Source: Microdochium bolleyi (lineage: Eukaryota; Ascomycota; Sordariomycetes; Xylariales; Microdochiaceae). Taken from it: a DNA stretch of 64,000 nt. The stretch spans positions 1,679,524-1,743,523 of the forward strand of contig KQ964245.1 of assembly GCA_001566295.1 (NCBI GenBank). Reading direction: 5' to 3'. A program made the position numbers and the translations under genes. Shown here piece by piece: positions 43,952-55,984 of this stretch. The first letter of the stretch is position 1, and each line of letters opens with the position of its first letter. The notes under the pieces are model-generated. The model was given only the letters and a program-made list of their open reading frames with translations, ran no database searches and was not told the origin of the DNA.

Positions 43952-45254
43952 ATGTCTTTCTTGTTTGGTAGAGGTCGTACTAGGACCAACACTCTGGATC
44001 TTTCGAAGCAAGCGAGGGAACATGTCCTCAAGCTCGACGGACCTGGCGGGCCTGCCAAGGTAAAAGCCATTTCGAGGTTACACACTTAGTCGCATCGTAT
44101 CTGACCGTTGTCGTTCAGGCTGAGGAGCTCGCAAAAGTCCTGACCCAGATGAAACTGATCCTTCAAGGCACACCAGGTACGCAGACCGCACACTGCCTCG
44201 CCTCCATGTGTGCCCAGCTGACAAAGAGGTATAGAAGCCGAGAGCACCCCGGAGCAGATTTACCAGCTGGTACAAGGTCTAATAGAGGAAGACTTGTTGT
44301 TGTTACTCGCCCAGAACCTGTCCCGTTTACCCTTCGAGTCCCGCAAAGATACCCAAGTCATCTTCTCCTATGTCTTCCGGTTCCGACCACCGACAGCATC
44401 ACCCAAGACGGACCCCGTTGCCCTCAGCTACGTTGTCAACAACAAGCCACAGGTGCTGCTGGAGCTGTGTCGTGGGTATGACTCGAAAGAGAGCGCCACG
44501 CCGGCCGGTACTGTGCTACGAGAGGTTCTCAAGAACGAGGCTGTCGCAGCCATCATCCTGTACGACGATGGGGAAGAGCCTGGTTCCAGTTTGAAGGGCG
44601 TCACAGCTATCGACCGTGAAAGGCCACAGAGTGGCAACGGCGTCTTCTGGAGGTTCTTTGACTGGATTGACAAGAGTTCTTTCGAGGTTGCCGCTGATGC
44701 GTTCACGACATTCAGAGTACGTAACCTTCAATAGCCTTTGTGGCAAGGTGGCTAACGCTCAACAACTTTAGGAGCTCTTGACCAAGCACAAGGAGCTGGT
44801 GCCGCGCTATCTCTCTACCAACTTTGAGCTCTTCTTCGAGAAATACAACCACACGCTCGTGCAGTCCAACAGCTATGTCACCAAGCGCCAATCAATCAAG
44901 CTTCTCGGAGAGCTGCTGCTGGATCGCTCAAACTACAATGTCATGACTGCATATGTTGACCGTGGCGAGCACCTGAAGATCATTATGAACCTCCTAAGGG
45001 ACGATCGCAAGATGGTTCAGTACGAAGGGTTCCACGTCTTCAAGGTCTTTGTGGCTAACCCCCACAAATCTGTCGCCGTCCAGAAGATCTTGTTGATGAA
45101 CCGCGACAAGCTCCTCAATTTCTTGTCCCACTTTCTGGAGGATCGCACAGATGATGAGCAGTTCATCGACGAACGCGAATTCCTCATCAAGCAGATCCGC
45201 AACATGCCGTCTCAACCCGTCCCACCTACGAGGCAACTGAACCATGGCATGTGA
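43952..45254 (+). CDS. hymA: Mo25-family scaffold protein (HymA/Hym1)
   Basis: Exons 43952-44059, 44119-44176, 44229-44716 and 44772-45254 encode 378 residues. The start MSFLFGRGRTRT, then LKLILQGTPG, EYV-like FWRFFDWIDKSSFEVAADAF and FR-ELLTKHKELVPRYLSTNFELFF are the conserved Mo25 landmarks, along with NYNVMTAYV and MVQYEGFHVFKVFVANP. Mo25 is an armadillo-like helical scaffold that activates STE20/GCK kinases. In fungi it works in the RAM/MOR pathway (Kic1, Cbk1/COT-1) controlling polarity, septation and, in Aspergillus, conidiophore development. The second intron ends in the unusual acceptor GAG (44226-44228), forced by the frame. Confidence 0.95.
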
Positions 45255-45515
45255 TAATACCCCGTTCGATTCACGTTACATCTTGGTCCGCCACACGGCT
45301 TGACCGCTTTCCAAGCTCGAGGGGTATGGAGAGTACGTTCATAGATGCATGAGCTAGGCGTTTGGGATGTTTCCAGCAGCGGCATGGCTATCGTCTGCCT
45401 TTTCTTCATTTTGGCTTTCTAGACATCAGCAATACTTGAGCACGAGGCAAAGAAATTCCCAATACAGTTTGAATTCCTACTTGCGCCGTCATTATTACGT
45501 GACTCGCGCTGCATA

Positions 45516-46505
45516 TCAGTGTTCCTTAGCCATGAACTCGGCCACTTCCTCCTTGTACTCCTCGCGCCAGCGGCTGAGCGGCTTGCGGCCATTGACCGCA
45601 TCTCCAGAGCTCCAGAGCATCCTCTTACGGTCCGTGGCCTCGCTGACTTCGTTGTCCGGACACAGCACCCAGAACTGGCCCTCGGCCATCTTCCCCTGCA
45701 GGAAGTCGACGACCTGCTCGGGCCACCACGAACCGTCGCTCTTCTGCACGCTCCCGCCCGACGCGGCGCCAGTCAGGCCCGTCCACACCCAGCCGGGCAC
45801 AAGCAGGTGCACCGCCACAGACGGCGCGTCGCGCGCGAGGTCGAATGACAGGTGCTCGGCGACAGCCTTGACAGCGGCCTTGCTGGCGTTGTACGCCGGG
45901 TTGCCAGGTGGGTTGGTGATACCTTGCTTGCTGCCCGTGATGATGATCGCGGATGTCGGCGGTCCTCCGGTACTGCTGCTGCTGCTGTTCTTCTTGGCGT
46001 CCTCCTTGATCAGCGGCAGTAGCGTCGTGATGCCGTTGATGACGCCAAAGAGGTTCGTGTCGATGGTGGCACGAAAACCGGACGGGTCGGCGTCATCGAA
46101 GGACGACTTTTGGCTCATGCCAGCGTTCAGGGCGAGGAGGTTGATCCGTCCTGTATGTGGTGGTTAGTCACTCCCCGTAGTGCTGTGAAATTGACAACTA
46201 GATAGAAAGAGAGTGAGACCGGAATGCATGAGAAACTCACCTCCAAAGTCGCTCTGCACCTTCTCTCTCACCTTTTCCCAGTCCTCGACTTTGCTCACGT
46301 CCGCCTGGATGGTGCTCATCGCGCCTCCACCGCTGCCGCCGCCGGAGTCCTGCGCAGCAGCCTCGAGTGTCTCGGCGTTCCGGTCGATGATGAGGGTCTT
46401 CATCCCCGCGGCGACGCATCGCTTGGCAAGAGCGAGGCCAATGCCAGACGCCCCGCCCGTGATGACGGCCGTGTTGCCGGCCTTGAAGATACTGCTAGCC
46501 GCCAT
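45516..46505 (-). CDS. Short-chain dehydrogenase/reductase
   Basis: Exons 46241-46505 and 45516-46150 (90-nt intron, G/GTGAGT ... CATACAG/GA) encode 299 residues. The cofactor motif TGGASGIGLA, the NAG motif in LLALNAGMS, and the active-site Tyr-Lys in YNASK, preceded by an ITGSKQG serine strand, are all present. DRNAE after the second strand suggests NAD(H) rather than NADP(H). The substrate cannot be read from sequence. Two Gly/Ser-rich inserts (near GGGSGGGA and SSSSSTGG) are low-complexity loops. The C-terminal region WWPEQVVDFL..LWVLCPDNE-like resembles fungal SDRs of unknown role. Confidence 0.88.
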
Positions 46506-47163
46506 TATTGGCCTTCTTATTTTGAGTTGTTGTTGTTTTCTAGCACGTTATGGACAAGGTTTGGAGGGGTCTCCGATGGTGAGGAGAAGTATGTTGGACG
46601 TAGGTGTAAGTGCCAACCCAGTGCCTTCACTGCTGCAGGATACCGCTGTTTTGGGATGTCTAAAGACGGGGGCCCATAACTGAGTGCTGTCGAACAAATT
46701 TGCAGAACTGTGTAAAGTAGAAAAAAGAGCCGATTCTCCTCAGATGGAACCGATTGCGAAGTTGTTGTTAGAGCATGAGAGTTTCGGACATGAGCTCCCT
46801 AACCCCGATGGTGGAGAGCTTCTACACATGACGTACTCCGACAAGACACAACGAGCCCCATTGGAGAACGGACCCAATCTGGTTGTCCCAATCATGGACT
46901 CTGTCCACTGTTAAATATCATAGGTAAAACCAGCGGTCGGATCATTCGCAGGATTGTCAGGCCGTCTCGAATTTAAATTCTACAAGCTCTATACAAAGTT
47001 CTTGCGCATGCGACACCCGGCCAAACAAGCCCTGATTCCAGCTACTGAGGTTTCTGCGCCCAACTCCAATCACAAAAAACATAACGCGTGGTATGACACC
47101 CATCCCAGCCCATAACGCTCGAAACAGCAACACTTATCGTCAAAGTCGTACGAGTGCTGAATA
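46506..47163. other. Intergenic region upstream of the SDR gene
   Basis: 658 nt. A 57-codon plus-strand frame from the ATG at 46743 reads plausibly but has no other support. No element is recognised. Confidence 0.4.
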
Positions 47164-49139
47164 TCACCGCTGTTGCAACTGCGGTATCTGCTTGGCCAAC
47201 ATGACGCTGATGCTCTCGCGGGCGTTGACGGTATTCCAGACGCTGTCCCTGCCTCCCTTGCGCCACTCGTCGCCGTTTAGGTTGTCGCTGCCGCCACGCA
47301 TGGATTCGCCCATGATGATCTCCAGATCGCGCTTCTGAGAGCTGAGCCAGTTGCGTACAAATGTTGCCGGGTCCTCGCTGAGCGAGGTGAGAAAGGCATG
47401 CTTAGACTTAGAGACGTGAATAGCCTGCACAATGGTCGCAAGCTGCTCATCAAGGGACGCGGCGTCCTTGAGCATACCGGCGTAGCCAGCATTGTTGAGA
47501 AACGACACCATCTTGTCCCGCAGCGGATCGTCGACGGCAACGCGGACATCATAGACCGTGGGTTCAGGGTTCTTGTGGAACTCCTCATCAAGACGTATCG
47601 TGTAGACGAGCTGTACCGGGGGCAAGGTTCTCAAGTGCGGGGTTATGTAGTCGTGAAGCTTCGGGATTGAGCCCATCTCGATACCAAAAGCCTACACAGT
47701 GCTATAGTTAGTCCACCGCATTATACTAAGCAGACCTTGGAATAACATACCTTGCGAAGTAGATCGTCACAGCGGAAGTTGCGCTTCTCCTCGTCCTCTT
47801 GCAAGTCGAGCATCTTGATGTACTCCCACAAGCCCATGACCACTTCTTGGCGGGTAGCCTCAGAAAGGTCAACAATGGCCTCCAGATCGGGCGAAAGAGA
47901 ATACCGCTCAGGCTCCTCGTGGCGGAAGAGATTGATTGTGATATTCATAGTCTCGTCTCCGCTCCGCTTGAATGTGAATTCATCGAATTCTGCTGAAGGA
48001 GGTAGGTTCGCAGCTTGGCCGTTGCGCTCTGGTTTCTTCCACTCAACACCTGTATCCATGCCTTTCCGATTCGCGGGGAAGTCGACAGTGATCGACTTGA
48101 AGAAATGTGAAAAGCGGTATTTCTGTGCCCGCTTCCCTTTGGCACCGGCTGTTTGCTCGACCTCCATCGCGTCGGAATCTGTGTTTGCCGGCTCGTCTTC
48201 GTTGTCAAGATCATCGTCATCGTCGAGGAGGCGCCCTTCGATCTTGACGCGGTAAGTTGGCTCAAGATTGGAGCTAAAGTCGAAGCTGTTAACGTCGAGA
48301 TCATTGCCTTGCCAGACTTGATCCTCGGCCGTGTTCGATATCCAGATGCGAAGCGTCTTCCACCTCTGTAGAGAATCGTCAGCAAGGTTTCTACAGTGCA
48401 GTGCATACAGCGTGTCATCATGTACCTTGACACTCCTGTTGACCGAGTCGACAATGTCCAATCTTTTGCGCGTCATGGTGGCATCGAGCTTCCGTTCGAA
48501 CTCGCGCAGATCTCTGTACCGTGACGCCATATCGCCGATGATCGCATTGTCGATGTCGTCTGGAAGGTTCTTGTCGGTCGGCTTGCGACTCCGGCGCTTG
48601 GCCATCTCCACCTGTATGGCCGCGGCCTGCTGCTGCTGCGCGATCTGGTGCTGGTTCAGCGGCAGCTGATGGTGCGGCCCGGAAACGCCTGACGACATCA
48701 TGGGCCCTGTGGTGAGTTGACGTGGTCAGTGAGCTCTGATGATCGAGGTTGTTGATAGTCGTGCAGCGCCGCCGAGTGCTCGATCTGAGGCTTGCGACGA
48801 CGATGCGGATTGTGCAAAACTCAGTCACAAGCGCGGCCGACAGGTTCAAGGAACCACGACGAAAGCGGTGGAGCTGTGTGAAGATGAGCGCCGCGCCGGG
48901 GAATTGCTGTGGGGAACAACAGGACGGCGCCGGCTAGGAAGCAGGTGCGACGAGTGGACGACGATCCCGACGTGGCGATGGACAGGCCGGACAGTACGGG
49001 AAGTTGAGCTGTACATACCAATTCCGCCGCGCCGTTGCGCGCCGCCGCCTCCACCTCCAGCCTGGTGAGGTGGTCGCTGCTGCTGCGGCGGCGGCGGCTG
49101 CTGCTGCTGTTGCGGATAGGGGCGAAAGCCTGGCTGCAT
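47164..49139 (-). CDS. SWI/SNF-RSC accessory subunit of the BAF60/Swp73 (Rsc6/Ssr3) family
   Basis: Exons 49019-49139, 48426-48706, 47751-48365 and 47164-47691 encode 514 residues. The N-terminus is Gln/Pro/Gly-rich (MQPGFRPYPQQQQQ). The conserved core contains KRRSRKPTDKNLPDD, RKLDATMTRKRLDI, RWKTLRIWISNTAED and EPTYRVKIEGRLLDD. A SWIB domain follows (YSLSPDLEAIVDLSEATR, then LWEYIKMLDLQ and CDDLLRKVFG-like), with a helical C-terminal region after it. This order is that of BAF60/Swp73, which links chromatin remodellers to transcription factors. The 60-nt second intron (48366-48425) has no in-frame stop; homologues lack the 20 residues it would encode, so splicing is assumed. An upstream in-frame TTG is not used. 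Confidence 0.92.
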
Positions 49140-50157
49140 GCTGACTCGTGGGATGACGGGCAATGCGATGTGCTAGGGTGAAATGATATCGTGGAGATCT
49201 AAGCGGCGCGTTACTGGGGATGGAGTGGTCGTGCAGCGTGGCGACGGGGCGCGATGGAAGGGAATGGCAGCGCAAGGGCCGCAATGGCGGGCTGGGCCGG
49301 GCAGTTGATTGTCCCGTAAAGCGCGGTGCCTAATCCCAGGCAGGTTTGACGGCAGTGTGCAGAGACTGGATCAGCGACCAATGCGAATCTGCGATGGTCG
49401 GGAATGGCGCGTGTGTCTTTGGCAAAGTTGGACTCGCGTTCAGGCCCCAGAACGATCGAAGAGAAATGGAGCCCCCGGAGAGCTGCAAGGCACAAGACAG
49501 CGGGTGGAGCACAGTACACACAGTACAAATAAGTAATCTACGCACGGTGTCGTGCAAATGAGGACGGAGTTGAGCAAGCTGCACCGTGTCCTTCAGAATT
49601 ATTCTGTAGCAGGCACGTTCTCGGCCAGGTTACTGGAACTTCTCGCGTTATGGCCTCGCTCGAGCTAGAGGGGGGTCCTCGAAGGAATCGGCAAATAATT
49701 ATAAATAGGTAAACATCTCAAGAAACTGTGTGCGGTGCAGTGTTATGTCCTAAATTAGGATGGAGTGTAACATCTTTTCCCAAAAAGTGCATGCGCGATG
49801 TGATGCTGGAACAATAGTCGAGGTACGAGTTGCGATGCTGAACGTAGCGATGGTGCATCTGCCGGACTCTGTGAGCAAGGCCCGGAGAAGGTGATGTAAT
49901 TTTCAACCGGCCAAGAAGTCTTTTCAAGTATATGCACAAACTGCAGCCACCCATTGCTGTGATGATCAGGGAGAAAAATAAAAGCCAGCGCCTCGCTCAA
50001 ATGCTTGTGTCCGGGGCTGCTTGCCGCCAACGAGACTTGAAAACTTTCAGAAACAATAATGGGAACTCGGGAAAGCAAATGGTCATCGCAGCTCGGGAAG
50101 GACAACACCTTACTGCCAACCTGATGGTAGCTAGCTTGAGCCACTAAGAAAATCCAC
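49140..50157. other. Intergenic region between the PDK1-type gene 3' end and SWP73 start
   Basis: About 1 kb between tandem minus-strand genes. It should hold the SWP73 promoter and PDK1-type terminator; I recognise no gene or element. Confidence 0.5.
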
Positions 50158-52655
50158 TCAGAAGGCGGACTGGAGTCCTTGCTTGCTTTGCCGTTTGCTG
50201 AAGCGGTTGCGCTTTTGAGGCAAGGTGTCGTCCAGGCTCGCCTGGCTCTTGCTGAGATGGTTGCGATGCGATCTATCATTGATGCTGTATCCCTCTGCTG
50301 GGAAGTCCCTGGCGCCATGAAGCGTACTCGCCGGGCTCGACATGGACGAAGACATATCCCCGAACCCGGCATCTGCGTGGTAAGAGCCGGAGAGGTTCAA
50401 AGCAAACTCTTTGGCTTGTTCCAGACTTTCAATCCAATCGTCTGGGGTTGGGCGTGAAGTGTCAAGGGACGATGGTGACTTGGGATCCTCAAATGTGTAA
50501 TGCGTGCCGTTCTGTAATATGCGTGTTAGCGTGGATTGTTCAAGAAGGTGATGTCGTCGCTTACCGAGTCTACAGACCAAACTGTCTGTCCCTTAGCATC
50601 AACCTGGGTCTTCCAGGCACAATCAGAAGCCAGCAGCGAAATCTCAAGCTTCGACTTCTTCTCTTCTCCACCAGCGGGAGCCAGTATGATCCTGCCGCTT
50701 GAGGTGATCATGACGAGTCTTTGTCTCTTCTTCGTAGTGCTTCCTCCGAAGAACCGTGACAGCTTGCGATGGCCGTCGCCGTCCTTTCCATTGGAGGAAT
50801 TAGCCATTGGTGCGGATAGCACCAACAGGTCACCAAGCCTTAGGATTCTCTCGTTCGTCCTGCTGAGAACTGGAGACCACTCAATATCAAGCTGCGAGGG
50901 CGGTGGGATGTCGGTGATAATTCTGCCTGGTGTTCTGTTGCCGTTTAATCCGGGCAAGTTGTGTCGCGAGGAGGAAGCAGCCTGAGTTGTAGTTGGCGCA
51001 CTGTTCAGCTGTATAATCTTGGGTTCTTGGGCCGGAGGGACGTATGGCCGTAGCCGAGGAGCCTTTGTTTTCCAGAGAGCTTTGCCGAATAGTTGACCAT
51101 CGAAGAATTCATGGTTCTTGATGTGCTCAATGGTTAAACGACGCGCAGGTTCTAGGACAAGACAACGCTCAACCAGATCCCGGGCAGCAGGAGGAAAGCC
51201 TGCCGGGAAATCATACTCAAGACTGACAATCTTCTGAAACGTCAAGTATTCGGAACCAGCCTTGAACGGCGGCCGCCCTGCCAGAAGCTGATAGATGATG
51301 CAGCCAAATGCCCATAGGTCGCTGGCTTTGCAGGCGTTCTTGTTGGTGAGCAGTTCCGGGCTCACGTATTCTGCAGTGCCGACGAATGACCCGGCGCGGT
51401 TGTCGTCTTGCTCCCTGCCCCGTGAGCTCGGATCGCCGGGAGGTTTCGGGTTTCGGGGGTCGGTCAATAACCGCGCGGTGCCGAAATCGGTGATCTTCAC
51501 GTGCATCTGATCGTCCAGAAGCACATTCTCAGGCTTGAGGTCGCGATGTATGACGCCCCTCGAGTGCATGTACTCGATGGCGTCCAAGATCTGAGCACCA
51601 AAGAATCGCGTGCACTCCTCGTCAAAGGTGCCCGTCTTCTTGAGCACGCCAAGCAGCTCTCCACCCGTACAGATATCCAGAACGTAATACAGTGAATTTT
51701 CGTCCTGGAAAGTGTAGTATAGCCTGACGATGCCGGGGTGCTCGGTCAGCCTGTTGAGTGTGTCCTTCTCGATGTTGACATACTTGATCTTCTTCTCCTT
51801 TATGATGTGCTTCTTTCCGAGGACTTTAATTGCGTACTCCTTCAAGGTCTGGCGGTCCGTCGCTAGATAGACAGTGCTGTAGGAACCTTCGCCAAGGATA
51901 CGGCCAAAGGAAAAGTCCCTAACACCTTTCTTAACCGGTTTCATGACTGTTCGGCCATTGGCATCGACTTCTTTCCGCATGGACACCGCGGCCCCACGAT
52001 CCTTCCACTCTTCGCTGCCACTCGAGACCTGCATCTCTTGGGGCATGGCGCTTCTGGCTTCGGGTGCGAAGGGGACACCGGGAATAGACGCATAGCCGCC
52101 ACCCATTCCCTTTGAACTCCTTCGTGCGGGCAGAGGCCCACTGCCACTACCCATAGGTGGCGTGCGATCCGGGTGATATGCGCGCTCTCTATAGCTAGGC
52201 TCCCGTGAGGGAGCATGGTTTTGATAGCCCGTTGGGTTGTGGCGAGAGTCGGATCGAGCGGGGCTCCCGTATGCTGACGATTGCGCATTGTCGTTCCGTA
52301 GAGCACTATAAGAATTGGCAGCTTGGTCCCGCTCCGCAGCACTTGGCCCGGAGTAAATGGCCGAAACTGGTCGTGGAACAGAGCTGGAATATGGGCCTGA
52401 GCCATTTTGTACAAAGTCGCCTCCCTGCTCGGCCTGGGGTATGGATGCCGTTGCGTGCGTGGTATCGTTGTGATCGGAGCTCTGGTTCGAAGGGTAGTAG
52501 CTGAGCCGTGTTGGAGACGCCGACATGGCAGGCAGGCCTACAGAGGCTTCAATATGTGCCGTCGACAGATCGCCAGGTGGGCTATGGTTGGCATCGTCCG
52601 GATTGGTGATCCGCAAGCCACCGAGGGCCCCCGACAGACTGAGGTCGTTACTCAT
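50158..52655 (-). CDS. PDK1-family AGC protein kinase (Pkh/Ksg1-like)
   Basis: Exons 50565-52655 and 50158-50511 (53-nt intron) encode 814 residues. Residues 1 to about 245 are Ser/Pro-rich. The kinase domain, about 247-520, has GEGSYSTV, AIKVLGK, HRDLKPENVLL, DFGTA, an activation loop with SFVGTAEYVSPELL, and DLWAFGCIIYQLLAGRPPF. The activation-loop form and a C-terminal PH-like region (ERILRLGDLLVLSA ... KKRQRLVMITSSGRI ... WKTQVDAKGQTVWSVDS-NGTHYTFED) identify PDK1. PDK1 phosphorylates the activation loop of AGC kinases such as Ypk1, Sch9 and Pkc1, and fungal Pkh kinases act downstream of sphingolipids at eisosomes. The ATG at 52655 is used; a GTG four codons upstream is not a likely start. 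Confidence 0.93.
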
Positions 52656-54720
52656 GGTGACTGTCACCGAGCATGTGCCAGGTGAGGCGCCGATGCGGAT
52701 TCTGATATGCTATCCGCCTTGTGATGAGCGATTGAGCGACATGTGCCGGCACTGGACGAGATCGTGCCGGTACCGGCCAGATCGTATAGTTGCGAGAATC
52801 TAGTAGACTCACAGGGCTGTGTGCAAGCCGCAGAGAACGAAAGGACGATCAACCCGGAGGGTAAACCATGGGATGCGGCTGCGATACAATGCGGCCCTGG
52901 TCGATGCTGAGGATGTACCGCGGCGGCAGGTCAAGGTTGATGAGCTATGGTAAGAACAGAGGATAAGCCCGAAGGGCGGTTGATGGCCAGGGCCGATACA
53001 CAGAGCGACGAGGTTGTCGTTGGAGCTTTGAGGTGTAGCGAGCGACAAAGGAGGCGAACGGGAGCGGTGGCCGACCGTAACGGGCCAGGGTGAGGTGACT
53101 ATCGGGGGCTAGAGGTACGATTGACGGAGCGGGCTGCTTGCGATGCTCGTGAGGCAGCAGACGCGCGCGTGGTGACGACCACGTTGATAGAGGAAGGGTG
53201 CTGGAGCGCGGGCGGGTCGAGGCGTCGTAAAGCCGGCCCTGGTCTGGGAGAAGGTGTCGTGGAAGACAGCCAGAGGCACAATGCTGGCGGTGCACGGTTG
53301 TCCCGCACAATGTCGAGAGGTGGGCACCTCAGCACCTGGGCAGGCAGGAATGCGGTACGGCACGGAGTAATTTATCAGGACACCTGAGCGTCCATCCGGC
53401 CAGTGAGCACCCACCACATCCACCAGCCATCGGCACCACAGCACGCCCGCGTACTCTGTCTTTTGCGGCCAAGCTACCCCGACCCCATAGCTGATGCGCC
53501 TGACAGGACGCTAAAGTTAGACACTGCCCAGCTCCATGAGGGAGCAAGGAATACTTGAATGGTCGGCCTGAAATACGACTGAGCACCACTGGACGCTGGT
53601 CCCCACGCCAGCCTTGTAGACCTCCCGTCCCTGAGGGTCCGGGTCGGCACTCCAGGAACACTCATGTCTCACCCCGACTGGAAGCGCGACTTTCGTCCTC
53701 AGAAGGCATTCGACTCCATGTCAAGTCCGGCATCGTTTCCGAGGCGCATTCAGATGCGTCATCGCCGACTTCGTCCTTGTCACAAGACTCCCCATAACTG
53801 ACGACTATACACCGGCACACTTGAGCTTAACGCTCGGGGCTTGATCTTGTCTTCCATGGAAGCAGGATTGTCAAGGTAGGCCTTTGCTGCTTACAGGCAC
53901 GGTCCTGTACTCGGCGCAATACCGTGTCAATGTCTGCAGTCCTGATCTATTCGAGCTGGGAAATGAGCTGGCGAATATTGCCTTGGTCTTTCTGCTGGTC
54001 TTGTTGAACCAATGGCATCCACCATGTTTGCCATGTTCGATATCATCTGAGCGCTGGCCTTGCGGCTTGGAGAATGCCGGAAAAGGCCTGACCAGCCGTG
54101 ATCACAGCTCAAGTCGACATAGGTTGCAGGTCGACCATTGATGTTTGCAAGGACGATGCACTTGGTGCGCCAAGTACTTGCGATGGGTATCTTAATACTC
54201 ATCAACACTCACCACTGTCCGTTTGTGAATCCGAATTTTGCAACCTTTTCCCTCATCATCAGTTGCCGAGGATTATCACGAGGCTATCGAGTCTTGTCCT
54301 GAGCTCACCGTATAGGTTCCAAAATAGAAGATCACGCCAAGATTATTCTCGAGCGAGTGGTTTCTAGAGGGAAGTCTCGACCAGGACTGTTTGCTTTCTA
54401 CATTCGACTTCAAGAAATAGCCAGTTGACCGACAGCAGTAGACAGGTCACTGGTGCGGCAGACGCGAAACCAAGCAGCTAGCGTGAGAAATAAGAGTCGC
54501 AGCTTCCTGTTCCTCAGACTCCAGTCCACTTTCTGCGGATCTGCTCATGTCCTAGTTTGACTCCGCGCATTATCGTCCAAGGATGGATGTGTCAACCTCG
54601 AACCGTGCATCATCCATATCAACTCTATGCCACTTGCACCCATAGAACGAACAGCATCTATCAATTCACCCCACGGCATCGGACATACTGCTACCTGCGG
54701 CCACTCCTTTGTCGTACATA
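52656..54720. other. Intergenic region upstream of the PDK1-type kinase
   Basis: 2.06 kb. It should include the kinase promoter and a long leader. Minus-strand frames at 52945-53444 are Arg/Ser/Pro-rich and unconvincing. No RNA gene or repeat is recognised. Confidence 0.45.
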
Positions 54721-55984
54721 ATGTTGCGTCTTGCTTCAACAACGGTATCGCTCACGATGGCAGAGGTGAAGGCCTTCGAGCTTCGTCAGCGCTACAAGAC
54801 CTATCTCACGAAAGGCACAAGTTTCCAGCAAAGCCCCAATTACCACATCAGGGTTATGGGTCCGACACCTGTGTGGCAGGGTGACGAACATCCAAGAATC
54901 GCTCTTGATGTTGAACCAAATTGGACGACATACCAGCCTGGCGTTGTCAGCGATCATTGCGGAAGCGAGGACGGACTCAGTACTTCGAGCCAGGACTCTC
55001 CGTTCACAGAGTCGGAAGAACCACGCACACTCCCCATCACCAGACGATCCCATTGTGTCATGAACAGTCCACTGCCGACGGACTCGGACCCGCTGCAGGA
55101 GCATAGCAATCACAAGGTGGATGGTGCCCTTCGAGACGAGCTTGACCATAGCATCGTAACAAGCATTGACGATGCTTATCTAGCCTCGTCTTCCTCGTCA
55201 GGCTCTGTGTCTCTTCTTTGCCAGGAACTGATTGTTGTAAGTGTGCAGATGCTGACGATGGTGAGACCTCGTTTTCGCCTATGAGGCTGCTGATCAGACA
55301 CCGCGAATTGCTCACGGAGAGAACAGGTCCTTAATGAATAGTTGGTTCCCAGAAAGCTGACAGAATACCTACAGAGTGATGATGTCGACCATCCCCATTT
55401 CTCACATGCGAGCCCAGTAGTCCCTGAAGAAAATACTGCCGAGCACAGTCGCGCTTGTTCCCGAGCTACTCGTCAACGCTCGCAGTCGGCGACATCTGTG
55501 CCTGCTTGGATGGCCTACGGACCCGGAGAGGACGTTCGCGCTTGCTTCAAGGTTTACAATGATGCACTGCCCGCACTGCAGCAACCACAGACTCCTACAA
55601 ACCTACCTGAGGCTCGTCACCGAAGTCGCATCAGCGGCTCCCACACCGCGCCTGGCAGCAGCCGGACTCAACGAGCAGGAACACGGTTGTTCGGTGTGTC
55701 AAGGCGGATTTCTGGGGAATTGCGAAATCCAACTCCAGCAATTTGAAGGATTACTCCTAGCCGTTCTTCAAGAAGACGGCGACTTTCCAAAACATGGCAT
55801 AGCCCCAAGACGGAAAAGGCCCGTCCAGACTGTACATAAGTTCTCCGCCGTCTACTCGGGCAATCCATGTACAGAATGCAAGAGCCAGACCCAGGCTCCG
55901 TGTTGGTCTTCGCATACTTGTGATCGTTTGCTGGTCACAGACCAAGATCCCTCGTCCCCGAGGCATACGCTGTCGAGGTCCTGA
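54721..55984 (+). CDS. Uncharacterised protein with a CPHC/CxxC-containing C-terminal region
   Basis: Proposed exons 54721-55236 and 55421-55984 (184-nt intron, GTAAGT ... CAGTAG) encode 359 residues. An in-frame second ATG at 54757 (MAEVKAFELRQRYKTYLTKG) is an alternative start with a better context. Exon 1 is hydrophilic and Ser-rich toward its end. Exon 2 reads SLKKILPSTVALVPELLVNA, then WPTDPERTFALASRFTMMHC and the Cys pairs CPHC, CSVC and CTEC, suggesting metal binding. A different acceptor at 55374 (CTACAG) is also in phase but enters a Ser/Arg-rich frame that stops at 55746. I chose the later acceptor because its frame has the higher third-position GC. I do not recognise the family. 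Confidence 0.5.

Noticed and set aside
46743..46914. Short plus-strand frame (about 57 codons)
   Set aside because: Reads plausibly but is short, isolated and without splice partners or family resemblance.
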